DNA of 39,208 nt from Rhodopila globiformis (GCF_002937115.1 NZ_NHRY01000264.1:1-39208), one strand, 5' to 3'; counted from the stretch's first letter, positions 13,431 to 22,606 are shown. The notes: generated by a model from the sequence alone, not told the origin. Translations and numbers: made by a program.

Positions 13431-15829
13431 AGGAACCCTCCGCCGGACCGGCGCCAGTCTCGACCACGCGGTCCAAAGGGCCGCGCGCGTGCTTCCGGCG
13501 GCTGAGGAAGCTCTTCACCTCCTATCGCGGTACGGAGAATGAACCTCCGATCCGCCACGAGCAGGCCACGCTTCTGTTTGGCATGACGTTCTTCTTCACG
13601 ATCCTCGGGACCGCCAGCTGCATCCTGTTCACGTTCGCCTTCGAGCGGCATGTGACCTCGGAAACCGCCGTCGCCGACAGCGTGATCATGTTGCTCTACC
13701 TGGCCCTGCTGGGCGGCGGGCTGCGCTGGCGGCGACACGGCGACGACACCAGCTACATCCGGGAATCGGTCCAGCTCCTGGCGGGGCTGGGCGTGGCCTG
13801 GGGCGCCCTCGTCAACCTGTTCGCCATGGGCGCCGGGCCGGATGAGCAGGGCATCCTGGTCGGGCTCATCATGGCGCTTGTCTCGACGCCGATGCTTGCC
13901 GTGCCGCTGTCCGCCGCGCTGGCGTTCTACATCCCGATTTCCATCCTGTGTTCGGTTGCGATCGTCGCCCAGCCCATCCAGGTGACGGCCATCTACTCGT
14001 TCTTCGGCTTCCTCGGCTTCGCGCTGACCGGCCTGATCTACATGAACAAGGCCATGCTGGAGCGTTCGATCGGCCGCCTGAACCTGCAGAAGGAACACAG
14101 GACGATCAGCCTCTTCCTGCGGGAATTCCAGGAGGTTTCGTCCGACTGGCTGTGGGAAACCGACCCGCACGGACGGTTCCGCAACGTCAGCGCCCGGATG
14201 GCGACCGTGCTGCAGGTCGACCAGGCCGATCTCGAGAGTCTTTCAGTCGACGACGTTGCCCACTGCCGCGCCAGCCAGGAGGACGAATTCCGCGACCTGA
14301 TCCTGGCCATGAATCAGCGGATCGCCTTCAAGGACATCATCCTCGCGGTCCTGATCGAAGGATGCGTCCGCTGGCTGTGCCTGACAGGCCACCCGGTTCA
14401 CGATGACGTCGGCCGCTTCCTCGGATACCGGGGCATCGGGTCCGACATCACGGAAGCCCGGATCGGCCGCCAACGGATCGAGTTCCTGGCAAGACACGAC
14501 AGCTTGACCGGACTGCTCAACCGGACAGCGTTCGTCGAGGAGGTCAGCGCGGCCTGCGATCCGCTGGTCGGCGACGCTTTCGCGCTGCTGCTGATCGACC
14601 TGGATAATTTCAAGGGAGTCAACGACGATTTCGGCCACGCCGTGGGCGATCACGTGCTGAGGTCGGTGGCCGAGCGGATCAGGGCAACCATCCGGCCGAC
14701 CGACCTGTCCGCGCGCATCGGCGGCGACGAGTTTGCCGTGCTGTTGCGGGACATCGGTCAGGCGGATGCGCTCGAAATCGCGGAACGCATTGCCGAGGCA
14801 CTCTCCGCGCCGTTGATGATCGAGGATCTTGGCTTCACGCCATCCGGAAGCGTCGGCATCGCGCTGTCGCCTGCGCATGGCACGGATACCGAGACCCTGA
14901 TGCGGCGCGCCGATCTCTCGCTCTATCGCGCCAAGGAACGAGGCAAGAAGGCTGCCTGCCTGTTCGAATTCGACTTCGAGCAGGAGTACTACGGGCGCAT
15001 GCGGCTTCAGGCGGAACTGGCCTCGGCGCTGGATGAGCAGCAGCTTTTCCTGGTTTACCAGCCAATCGTCGACGTCCGGACGGGCGACATCGTCTCGGTC
15101 GAGGCGCTTGTGCGCTGGCGCCATCCGACCCGGGGGGTGCTGACGCCGGGCGCGTTCATGCCGAACGCCGAAGCGAGCGACCTGATGGAGCGGCTGGGGG
15201 AGTACGTCCTGCGGCTGGCCTGCCATACGGCGGCGGGATGGCGGAATCCGGTTCCGGTTGCCGTGAACCTGTCGCCGAAGCAACTGCGCAGCGGGCGGTT
15301 TGTCGGCATCCTGAAGCAGTGCCTGCTGGAAAGCGGGCTGCTTCCGGGCCGGCTCGCGCTGGAGGTGACCGAGACCGTGTTCCTGGTATCGTCGGAAACG
15401 ACCACGAACCAGTTGGCCGCCATTCGTGACCTGGGCGTCCGGATCGTGCTGGACGACTTCGGGACCGGGTATTCGTCCCTGACCTATCTGCGCGGCTTCG
15501 ACGTCGACGGGATCAAGATCGACCAGAGCTTCACGCGCGATCTTCCGGGATCGCAGAAGGTCGCGGCGATCGTTCGCACCATCGGCAGGCTGGCCTCGGA
15601 CATGAACGTCTACGTGGTTGCGGAAGGCGTCGAGACGGTCGGGCAGATGAACTGGCTGCGCAGCAACGGCATTGCCTTTGCCCAGGGGTATCTGCTCGGA
15701 AGGCCCGGCGAGGACACGGTATTTTCGGGACTCGACCCCGCCCGCCCCGGGCCGACGGTTGCAATTGCGAATACCGCCCGCGATTCACTCGTCGTCAGGT
15801 ACGCCGCGCCTTCCGTTCTGGAGACGTGA
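13427..15829 (+). CDS. Membrane PAS-GGDEF-EAL protein (c-di-GMP synthesis/hydrolysis)
   Basis: An 800-residue protein. About six membrane helices (residues 47-71, 82-100, 114-135, 142-157, 158-182, 186-206) form an N-terminal sensor that matches no input domain I know by name. A PAS domain follows (about 235-350, 'SSDWLWETDPHGRF'). The GGDEF domain has an intact active site (432-436) and an intact inhibitory RxxD site (R423-D426). The EAL domain keeps EAL (559-561), 'DDFGTGYSSL' and 'VVAEGVET'. Both activities are therefore predicted to be possible. It overlaps the methyltransferase stop by four bases, so it is the third gene of the operon. The membrane part could sense the lipophilic product of the two upstream enzymes; that is a hypothesis. 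Confidence 0.9.
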   Translation: MKEPSAGPAPVSTTRSKGPRACFRRLRKLFTSYRGTENEPPIRHEQATLLFGMTFFFTILGTASCILFTFAFERHVTSETAVADSVIMLLYLALLGGGLRWRRHGDDTSYIRESVQLLAGLGVAWGALVNLFAMGAGPDEQGILVGLIMALVSTPMLAVPLSAALAFYIPISILCSVAIVAQPIQVTAIYSFFGFLGFALTGLIYMNKAMLERSIGRLNLQKEHRTISLFLREFQEVSSDWLWETDPHGRFRNVSARMATVLQVDQADLESLSVDDVAHCRASQEDEFRDLILAMNQRIAFKDIILAVLIEGCVRWLCLTGHPVHDDVGRFLGYRGIGSDITEARIGRQRIEFLARHDSLTGLLNRTAFVEEVSAACDPLVGDAFALLLIDLDNFKGVNDDFGHAVGDHVLRSVAERIRATIRPTDLSARIGGDEFAVLLRDIGQADALEIAERIAEALSAPLMIEDLGFTPSGSVGIALSPAHGTDTETLMRRADLSLYRAKERGKKAACLFEFDFEQEYYGRMRLQAELASALDEQQLFLVYQPIVDVRTGDIVSVEALVRWRHPTRGVLTPGAFMPNAEASDLMERLGEYVLRLACHTAAGWRNPVPVAVNLSPKQLRSGRFVGILKQCLLESGLLPGRLALEVTETVFLVSSETTTNQLAAIRDLGVRIVLDDFGTGYSSLTYLRGFDVDGIKIDQSFTRDLPGSQKVAAIVRTIGRLASDMNVYVVAEGVETVGQMNWLRSNGIAFAQGYLLGRPGEDTVFSGLDPARPGPTVAIANTARDSLVVRYAAPSVLET

Positions 15830-16069
15830 GGGCGCCGGGCCGGAAGCAGTCTGCTACGGTGCGTCCGCATCGCGGAAAGCGTGGTTGATGGAGAATACCT
15901 GTCAACATAGAGGAAAAGAGGGATCGCCGAGGGCCACAGGGGATCAGGGGGCCATCGGCGGCCGGGCGGGGTTCTGGCCGGAAACCGCCAAAGGGAGCGT
16001 CAGGGACTAACCGCGTCATTGGGTGCAGGGCACCGGCCCCCTCGTGTCATGGCGGGCGGAGGCCCGATT
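15830..16069. other. Gene-free stretch downstream of the operon
   Basis: No supported gene. Toward the right end, bases about 16030-16068 resemble fragments of the repeat arms found elsewhere in the window. Confidence 0.4.
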
Positions 16070-16238
16070 GGCGTTAAGATAGTGGGATCCGCAGCACGGC
16101 CGTTGCCACCCCGTCATGGTGGGCGCAGGCCCACCATCCACGCCTTTTGCCGATATCAGCGCCGCAAGGCGTGGATGGCGGCCCTGCGGCCGCCATAGCG
16201 ACGGGGCGTGACCGCGCCCGGCCGCCTAAGTTAGCGCC
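16070..16238. repeat. About 160-bp repeat with terminal inverted arms, copy 2
   Basis: Same organisation as 11118-11278: a GGCGTTAAGAT left end (16070-16080), a core with CCATCCACGCCTT and its complement, and a right end CCTAAGTTAGCGCCC (16224-16238). The core is strongly conserved between the copies, the flanks less so. It lies between two transcription units. 16239-16418 shows no gene. Confidence 0.8.
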
Positions 16239-16418
16239 CATGCGGATGATCCGGCACCAGCCGCAACCTGTCACCCACGCCCCGGCCAGAGCCCCCGCGC
16301 GCGTGCCGGCCATCTCAATTGCCTGCCGCCGCCGGCGCGACTCGTTACGAACCACGCACGGTTGGAGCCCGTCGCGCGGACTTGCGGAACACCCGGCGCA
16401 CAGGCGGCGATGCGGCGA

Positions 16419-17081
16419 TCACGGCTCCCGCTCATAAGCCTCGACCAGCCAATCCGCCGGCTCCCGCGCCGCCGCGTCATACCACTCCGCCACCAGCCTG
16501 TGCCCCCGCACTGCCGCGCAATAGGCCGCCGTCTCCGGGCTTCCCTGCACGCCCCAGGTCAGGAACCGCGTCACCACCGGCGCGTACATCGCATCCGCCA
16601 TGCCGAAGTCCGCGCCGAACAGGAACGGGCCGCCGGCACCGAATTTCGCCCGCGCCTCCGCCCACAGCGCCTCGATCCGCGCGATGTCCTGCAGCGCGCC
16701 CGGCGTCTGTCCTTTCCCTGAGAAATCCCGCCCCAGGTTCATCCACATCGCCATCCGCAACTCGCGGAATCCGGCGTGCATTTCCGCCGCGATCGAGCGC
16801 GCGTGCGCCCGCGCGATCCGGTCCGCCGGCCACAGCGACGGCTTCACCTCGGCGCAGTAGTCGCAGATCGCCACCGACTCCCACACCCGCGCGCCGTTGT
16901 GCTCAAGAAACGGAACCAGCCCGTTCGGCGACACCGCCCGGATCGCCCTGGTCGGCCCCGGCCGCTCGAACCGGATCACCCGGACCTCGACATCCAGCCC
17001 AGCCAGCTTCACCGCCAGCCAGCCGCGCATCGACCAGGACGAGTAGCGCTTCTGGCCGATGACCAGCACACCGTCACTCAT
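16419..17081 (-). CDS. Glutathione S-transferase family protein
   Basis: A 220-residue protein. The ATG at 17081 (MSDGVLVIGQKRYSSWSMRG) overlaps the upstream gene's stop by eight bases. The N-terminal thioredoxin-like domain has 'KRYSSWSMRGWLAVKLAG' (candidate Ser residues for GSH activation) and 'VSPNGLVPFLEHNG' with the cis-Pro. 'VWESVAICDYCAE' is the E-S motif that binds the glutamyl part of GSH. The C-terminal helical domain contains 'GGPFLFGADFGMADAMYAPV', the N-capping box region. The substrate is unknown. It is translated after, and probably with, the epimerase gene. Confidence 0.9.
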   Translation of the reverse strand: MSDGVLVIGQKRYSSWSMRGWLAVKLAGLDVEVRVIRFERPGPTRAIRAVSPNGLVPFLEHNGARVWESVAICDYCAEVKPSLWPADRIARAHARSIAAEMHAGFRELRMAMWMNLGRDFSGKGQTPGALQDIARIEALWAEARAKFGAGGPFLFGADFGMADAMYAPVVTRFLTWGVQGSPETAAYCAAVRGHRLVAEWYDAAAREPADWLVEAYEREP

Positions 17082-17916
17082 TGCTGTTTCCAAACAGATC
17101 CGCCGGCGCCGGCGCGCCGCGGGAGTACTCCATTGAACAGAACGCCCCACCCATGTAACGTTCCTCCACCGGGTCGCCGCTGACCTTGCCGGCCAGTTGC
17201 CCGGCGAACCCGTCGGCGCTGTCCTCCGGCGCCCAGCCCACCGCCGCGCGGGCGTCGTCGCGCCACCACGTCATCTTCGCGTTCTTCGACGCGCCCCACA
17301 CCACGCAGCACCCCACCTTCGGCGCCAGCACGCAACGCTGCATCAGCCGCGCGAAATCCGGATACGACAGCCACGTCGCCAGCATGCGCGCGTTCGTCGG
17401 CTCCGGGAATGCCGAGCCGATGCGCACGTTGACGTTCTCCACCCCGTGCTTGAACCAGTACAGCCGCCCCATCAGCTCGCCATACGCCTTCGACAGCCCG
17501 TAATACCCGTCCGGCAGGAACTGCGTGTCGGCGCCGATGCTTTCCGCGCGTTCGTGAAAGCCGATGGAATGGTTCGACGAGGCGAAGACCACCCGCGCCT
17601 TCTCCCGCCGCGCCGCCTCGTAGATGTGATACAGGCCGCGAATGTTCGGGCCGATGACCGTCTCGAACGGCTGCTCGGCCGAGACGCCGCCCAGATGGAT
17701 GATCGTCCCGCAGCCCTCGGCCAGCCGCAGTATCGCCACGCCGTCGTTCAAATCGGCGCGGGTGAACGTCGCCCCCGCCGGCAGCGCCTCGGGAAACGGC
17801 GCAATATCGGTCAGCGCCAGCGTCCAGCCCAGCGCGCCGAGCGCTTTCGTCACCACCTTTCCCAGCGCGCCGGAGGCTCCGGTGACAAGAACCGGCTTGG
17901 CAGGCGTATCAGGCAT
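17074..17916 (-). CDS. NAD(P)-dependent short-chain/epimerase protein, uronate dehydrogenase-like
   Basis: A 280-residue extended-SDR protein. The ATG at 17916 has AGGGGAG upstream. The Rossmann motif VTGASGALGK is at 11-20, 'FASSNHSIGFH' supplies the Ser at about 113, and YYGLSKAYGE gives the catalytic Tyr139 and Lys143. The 'SSNHSIGF' and 'YGLSK' pair, together with the length, resembles uronate dehydrogenases, which oxidise galacturonate or glucuronate to aldarolactones. A different sugar epimerase or dehydrogenase is possible. It is followed by the GST gene and divergent from an amidase, with only 33 bp between the starts. Confidence 0.8.
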   Translation of the reverse strand: MPDTPAKPVLVTGASGALGKVVTKALGALGWTLALTDIAPFPEALPAGATFTRADLNDGVAILRLAEGCGTIIHLGGVSAEQPFETVIGPNIRGLYHIYEAARREKARVVFASSNHSIGFHERAESIGADTQFLPDGYYGLSKAYGELMGRLYWFKHGVENVNVRIGSAFPEPTNARMLATWLSYPDFARLMQRCVLAPKVGCCVVWGASKNAKMTWWRDDARAAVGWAPEDSADGFAGQLAGKVSGDPVEERYMGGAFCSMEYSRGAPAPADLFGNSNE

Positions 17917-17949
17917 GGCATGCTCCCCTTGTTCACTGGTGGAGGCATC

Positions 17950-19290
17950 ATGCGCAGGATCGACGAACTCGCCCAGGCCCTGGCCGGCGGCACCACCACC
18001 AGCCGCGCCCTGGTGGAAGATTCCCTGGCCCGCGCCACCGATCCCGCCGGCGAGGGCGCGCGCACCTTCATCAAGCTGCAAGCCGACAAGGCCCGCGCCA
18101 TGGCGGACGCCATGGATCTGCTGCGCAAGGCCAACCGCGCGCCCGGCCCGTACGCCGGCATCCCCATCGCACTGAAGGACCTGTTCGACGTCGCCGGCGA
18201 GCCCACCCCGGCCGGCTCGGTCGTGCTGGCCGACGCGCCGCCCGCCGCCGTCAACGCCCCGGTCGTCGCCCGCATGCTGGCCGCCGGCTTCGTGCCGATG
18301 GGGCGGGTGAACATGACCGAGTTCGCCTTCTCCGGCCTGGGCATCAACCCGCACTACGGCACGCCCGCCAGCCCGTGGGACCGGGCGTCGCGGCGGATTC
18401 CCGGCGGCAGTTCCTCGGGCACCGCCGTCGCGGTGGCCGACGGCATGGCAGCGGCGGGGCTGGGCACCGACACCGGCGGCTCCTGCCGCATCCCGGCGGC
18501 GTTCTGCGGCATCGTCGGCTACAAGCCCACCGCCCGGCGCATCCCGATCACGGGCGTGCTGCCGCTGGCCCCGTCGCTGGATTCCATCGGTCCGCTCGCC
18601 CCCGGGGTCGCCTGCTGCGCCGCGATCGACGCCATCCTGGCGGGCCAGGCGCCGGCCGTGCCGGTACCGGCCCGGCTCGACGGACTGCGCCTCGCCGTGC
18701 CCGACACCCTGGTGCTGGAGGGCATGGACGACACCGTCGCCGCCGCGTTCGAGCGGGCGCTGTCGCTGCTGTCCGCCGCCGGCGCGCGGATCGAGAAAGT
18801 CCGCTTCGCCGCCTTCGGCGACCTGCCGGCGGTCAACGCCGCGGGCGGGTTCGCCGCGTCCGAAGCCTATGCCTGGCACCGCCGCCTGCTGGGCACCAAG
18901 GGAAGCCGCTACGACCCGCGCATCCGCGTCCGCATCATGCGCGGCGACGGCATCAGCGCCGCTGACTACATCGACCTCGTCGCCGCCCGCGCCCGGCTGG
19001 TCGCGTCGTTCGATCGCGCCACCGCGCCGTATGACGCCGTGGTGATGCCGACGGTGCCGATCGTCGCGCCGCGCATCGGCGACCTGGACGACGAGCGGGC
19101 CTACAACAGCCAGAACATGCTGATCCTGCGCAACACCGCCATCGGCAATTTCTTCGATCGCTGCGCCATCTCCATCCCCTGCCACCGCCCGGGCGAGGCA
19201 CCCGTCGGCCTGATGCTGATGGGCGAGACGCTGGGCGACGCGCGGCTGTTCAGCATCGCCGCGGCGGCGGAGGCGGCGGTGGCAGGCTGA
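17950..19290 (+). CDS. Amidase (amidase-signature family)
   Basis: A 446-residue enzyme from the ATG at 17950 with GGTGGAGG before it. The Ser-cisSer-Lys triad is visible: K76 in IPIALKDLFD, the Ser run of GGSSSG (152-157) and S178 in TGGSCRIPAAF. The C-terminal 'PVGLMLMGETLGDARLFSIA' is the usual family ending. It hydrolyses an unidentified amide in the cytoplasm; there is no signal peptide and no GatB/GatC nearby, so it is unlikely to be the tRNA amidotransferase subunit. The start shares a 33-bp divergent promoter region with the uronate dehydrogenase-like gene. Confidence 0.92.
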   Translation: MRRIDELAQALAGGTTTSRALVEDSLARATDPAGEGARTFIKLQADKARAMADAMDLLRKANRAPGPYAGIPIALKDLFDVAGEPTPAGSVVLADAPPAAVNAPVVARMLAAGFVPMGRVNMTEFAFSGLGINPHYGTPASPWDRASRRIPGGSSSGTAVAVADGMAAAGLGTDTGGSCRIPAAFCGIVGYKPTARRIPITGVLPLAPSLDSIGPLAPGVACCAAIDAILAGQAPAVPVPARLDGLRLAVPDTLVLEGMDDTVAAAFERALSLLSAAGARIEKVRFAAFGDLPAVNAAGGFAASEAYAWHRRLLGTKGSRYDPRIRVRIMRGDGISAADYIDLVAARARLVASFDRATAPYDAVVMPTVPIVAPRIGDLDDERAYNSQNMLILRNTAIGNFFDRCAISIPCHRPGEAPVGLMLMGETLGDARLFSIAAAAEAAVAG

Positions 19291-19480
19291 CGGGGCCGCT
19301 TCCCGCCGGTTTCGGCCAGCCGTCACCGCCCGCCGGCGTGGCAATCCCGCGCCATCCTGGACAAGCATTTCCGGCCCGTGGCACGATACCGGCGCAGATG
19401 CCTGATCCAAGATACCAGCTGCGGGCCGGCCCGGACCTCGCTGCTTCCCTCACCCCTTCCGACATGATTGGCACCGCGTC

Positions 19481-21970
19481 ATGACCCGCGACAACGCGCC
19501 CGATGAAATGGCGGACGGCACCGGCCAGGTGAAGCCGCACTGGCGGCGGCTGCAGTCCAGCCTGTTCGCCCTGGGCCACGAGACGCTGGCCGAGCGGGCG
19601 CGCCTGCTGGACCAGGCGTTCGCCGAGGAAGGCATCACCGCCATCCTGCCCGGCGAGCAGGCGGTCAACTGGAGCTGCGACCCGATCCCCCTGCCCTTGT
19701 CGGCGTCCGAGTTCGCCGCGTTGGAAGACGGCCTGGCGCGGCGCGCCGAATTGCTGGAGCTGATCCTGGCCGACCTCTACGGCCCGCAGACCCTGATGGC
19801 CGAGGGGCTGATCCCGCCCGAACTGGTCTACGGCAACCCGGCCTTCCTGCGCCCGTGCCGCAACCCCGATGGCATCCGCCGCGGCCGCCACCTGTCGTTC
19901 TACGCCGCCGACATGCTGCGCGGCTCGGACGGCGCCTGGCGGGTCCTGGCCGATCGCACCGGCCAGGCGCAGGGCATCGCCTACGCGCTGGAAAACCGCC
20001 GCATCCTGGCCCGCGTCGTGCCGGAGCTGTTCCAGTACCAGAAGATCGAGCAGCTTCGCCAGTACCTCGAAGTCATGAGCGACGCCCTGCAGTCGCAGGC
20101 GCAGGACGGCGGCGGCATCGCCCTGCTCAGCGCCGGCCACGCCGATCCGATGTGGTTCGAGCACGTGCTGCTGTCGCGCGAGCTGTCCATCGGCCTGGTC
20201 GAGAGCGGCGACCTGACGCTGCGCGGCGGCAGCGTGTTCCTCAAGACGCTGCGCGGCCTGCAGCGCATCGGCGTGCTGTTCCGCCGCAAGGACGGCGAGC
20301 GCGTCGATTCGCTGGAGCTGGCGGCCGGCGCCGGCGTGCCGGGGCTGCTCGACTCGATCCGCAGCGGCGCCGTGCGCATGGTCAACGACGCCGGCACCGC
20401 GCTGGTGGAGGCGCCGGCGCTGGCCGCCTTCCTGCCCACGCTCGCCCGCCGCCTGCTGAACGAGGACCTGCGGCTGCAAAGCCAGGCGACGCTGTGGCTC
20501 GGCGAGGGCGCGGTGGTGCGGACGGTGCTGCGCGACCTGGAAGGCTGGGTGGTGCGGGCGGCGACCGACGGCGGCTCGCCGCCCGTGGTGCCGATGATGC
20601 TGTCCACCGCCGAGCGGGACGACCTGGCGGCGCGGATGGCGGCGGACCCGGCGGGCTTCGCCGCGACCGTGGCGCCGACGCCGTCGCTGGCGCCGTGCGC
20701 CGGACCGCGCGGCCTGGAAGCCCGGCCGATTGCGCTGCGCATGTTCATGACCTTCGACGGCACGCGCTGGCGCGCCCTGCCCGGCGGCCTCGCGCGGGCG
20801 ATGTCGGAGGAGGACGCGCTGGCCGGGCGGCTGCCGCGCAACGCCGTGTCCAAGGACGTCTGGGTGATGGCGGACGAGACCAGCGTCATCCACAGCCCGT
20901 TCGCCCTGGCCACGCCGGCGCTGGCGATCCGCCGCACCGCCGGCGACCTGCCGTCGCGCGTCGCCGACAATTTCTACTGGCTCGGCCGCTACCTGGAGCG
21001 GCTGGAGGAAGGCGCCCGCCTGCAGCGCGCGACGATCACCCGCATCCTCCGCCCTTCGCCCTCGGCGCGGGAAACCTCCGAGCTGCAGATCCTGATCGCC
21101 TGCCTGAGCAACGTGCGGATGATGGACCCCGAGGACGCCTCGGTGCTGGGCGCCGGCATGCTGGCGGGGTCGGTGATGAAGGCGTTCCGGCCGAACGGCG
21201 GCATGCGCCGGGTGCTGGCGCACGTCTCGCGCCAGGTCGAGACGCTGCGCGACCGCCTCACCGGGGAGATGCACGCGGTGCTGACCCGCTCGCTGCGGGA
21301 ACTCGGGGAAAAGATGCGGCACCTACCGGCGGAGTCGAACATCCGGGCGCTGGAGGTGACGTCGCACCTGACCAGCGAGATCCTGCAGTTCGCCGCCACC
21401 GTCGCCGGGCTCGCGGCGGAGAACATGGTGCGCGGCGGCGGCCGGCTGTTCCTGGATTTCGGCCGGCGGATGGAGCGGGCGCAGGCGATCGCGGCGGAGC
21501 TGCGGCAGGTGCTGGACCAGCCGGGCGCGGCGACCCAGCCGGGGCGCGTCGAAACCGGGCTGCGGCTGGCGCTGGAGCTGCGCGATTCGGTGATCACCTA
21601 CCGCAACCGCTACCTGGGCATCCTGCAGCCGGCGCCGGCGCTGGACCTGATCCTGGCCGACGAGGCCAACCCGCGCGGCCTGGCGTTCCAGCTGGCCGCC
21701 GCGCGGGAACTGCTGCGCGAGATCGCCGAGGACGGCGACATGCTGCTGCTGGCGATGGAGCCGCTGCTGCAGGAGACCCGCGACATCGTACACGCGGTGC
21801 TGCAGTCGCCCGACCAGATGGCGGCGACGGCCCGGCTGCCGCCGCGGCTGCGGCAGCTCGACCTGGCGATTGCCGACGTCGGAGACCGGGTGTCGCGGCG
21901 CTACTTCACGCTGCTGCCGGTGGCGCGCAGCCTGGGCATGGAGCCCGAGCCGCTGCGCGGCGCCGCGTGA
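19481..21970 (+). CDS. Fused circularly permuted ATP-grasp (type 2) and alpha-E domain protein
   Basis: An 829-residue protein. Residues about 20-480 are a circularly permuted ATP-grasp: 'ILPGEQAVNWSCDPIPLPLS', 'LYGPQTLMAEGLIPPELVYG', 'ALENRRILARVVPELF' and 'SVFLKTLRGLQRIGV'. From about 490 (VADNFYWLGRYLERLEEGAR) to the end it is an alpha-E helical domain. In many bacteria these are two genes placed with a transglutaminase-like protease and the Anbu proteasome homologue, and they are suspected to form a peptide-bond-making or tagging system. Here they are one protein and neither partner is in the window. No strong ribosome site is seen before 19481. Confidence 0.88.
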   Translation: MTRDNAPDEMADGTGQVKPHWRRLQSSLFALGHETLAERARLLDQAFAEEGITAILPGEQAVNWSCDPIPLPLSASEFAALEDGLARRAELLELILADLYGPQTLMAEGLIPPELVYGNPAFLRPCRNPDGIRRGRHLSFYAADMLRGSDGAWRVLADRTGQAQGIAYALENRRILARVVPELFQYQKIEQLRQYLEVMSDALQSQAQDGGGIALLSAGHADPMWFEHVLLSRELSIGLVESGDLTLRGGSVFLKTLRGLQRIGVLFRRKDGERVDSLELAAGAGVPGLLDSIRSGAVRMVNDAGTALVEAPALAAFLPTLARRLLNEDLRLQSQATLWLGEGAVVRTVLRDLEGWVVRAATDGGSPPVVPMMLSTAERDDLAARMAADPAGFAATVAPTPSLAPCAGPRGLEARPIALRMFMTFDGTRWRALPGGLARAMSEEDALAGRLPRNAVSKDVWVMADETSVIHSPFALATPALAIRRTAGDLPSRVADNFYWLGRYLERLEEGARLQRATITRILRPSPSARETSELQILIACLSNVRMMDPEDASVLGAGMLAGSVMKAFRPNGGMRRVLAHVSRQVETLRDRLTGEMHAVLTRSLRELGEKMRHLPAESNIRALEVTSHLTSEILQFAATVAGLAAENMVRGGGRLFLDFGRRMERAQAIAAELRQVLDQPGAATQPGRVETGLRLALELRDSVITYRNRYLGILQPAPALDLILADEANPRGLAFQLAAARELLREIAEDGDMLLLAMEPLLQETRDIVHAVLQSPDQMAATARLPPRLRQLDLAIADVGDRVSRRYFTLLPVARSLGMEPEPLRGAA

Positions 21971-22057
21971 CGGTTCGCCCGGCACGCCTGTTGCGTCGCT
22001 GTCATGGCCGATCTGTTACCGTCATAGCCGTTGCCTCACCGTCATAGCCGGGGGTGT

Positions 22058-22085
22058 CCCTACGGGATGCACACATCCCGGTAAC
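22058..22085. repeat. Single arm of the nested-palindrome family
   Basis: This 28-base segment closely matches the arms at 2904-2931 and 9691-9718 (CCCTACGGGATGCACACATC). No partner arm is nearby, so it is a solo or decayed copy. Confidence 0.6.
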
Positions 22086-22263
22086 GACCGCAAAACCAGG
22101 CGCTCGCCCAATGCCTGGGAACGGTGCCGCTTGGTCGAGGAGACGCGTTTCGCTGGCAAGCGACCGGCCGAGGAGGCGCCGGGCCAGGTCGCCGTGGTGT
22201 GGCTCGCACATCCGGTATGGGGCATCCTGCCCACCGGGATGGGGCGGGATTGGGTTTGCCGAC

Positions 22264-22450
22264 GCAATCAAGCGGACACGGAGTTGCACGGTGTTTGCAT
22301 GGAGTTCCGCAGAGAAAGTGGATACGGCGCTTCGCGCGAAGCGCCTGAAATCATCGAACGCCGCCACAGGGGCGACCATGTTGGGGGCGTCCCGGACGAC
22401 TCCGTGAAACTCCGTGCCAACCCCGTGTAACTCCGTGTTCGCTTGATTGC
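22264..22450. repeat. Fold-back repeat with ~46-bp inverted arms and a central hairpin
   Basis: The left arm (from 22264, GCAATCAAGCGGACACGGAG) and right arm (ending 22450) are inverted copies with about six mismatches over 46 bases. GCGCTTCGCGCGAAGCGC at about 22330-22347 forms a hairpin near the middle. Within the right arm 'ACTCCGTG' is iterated. The structure resembles a MITE or fold-back element; it carries no gene. Confidence 0.7.
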
Positions 22451-22543
22451 TGCCGGTGAAACCAGCACCGGCCGTGACAGTAGAGCCACGACGGCGGCGG
22501 AGCGCACCCGTCGCCGCCCGGTGCGGTTGCACGGTTCCTGTTC

Positions 22544-22606
22544 AACGCCAAGACGCCAAGATACTGGGGCACGTGTCACTGTCCGGGGTGGTGGCGGCCT
22601 GTCATA
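22544..22606. repeat. Solo copy of the 9917-9979 repeat segment
   Basis: 61 of 63 bases match 9917-9979, including the AACGCCAAGACGCCAAGATA arm and the flank beyond it, but the opposite arm is missing here. Confidence 0.75.

Noticed and set aside
17917..19410. Long antisense open frame through the amidase, in frame with the epimerase gene (778 codons in total)
   Set aside because: Arg/Gly/Ala/His-rich composition, no family features upstream of residue MPDTP, and it lies antisense to a clear amidase. It is the usual high-GC shadow.
19855..22047. 730-codon plus-strand frame and a 690-codon antisense frame over the ATP-grasp/alpha-E gene
   Set aside because: Both are third-codon GC shadows of the real gene, with Arg/Ala/Pro-rich low-complexity products.
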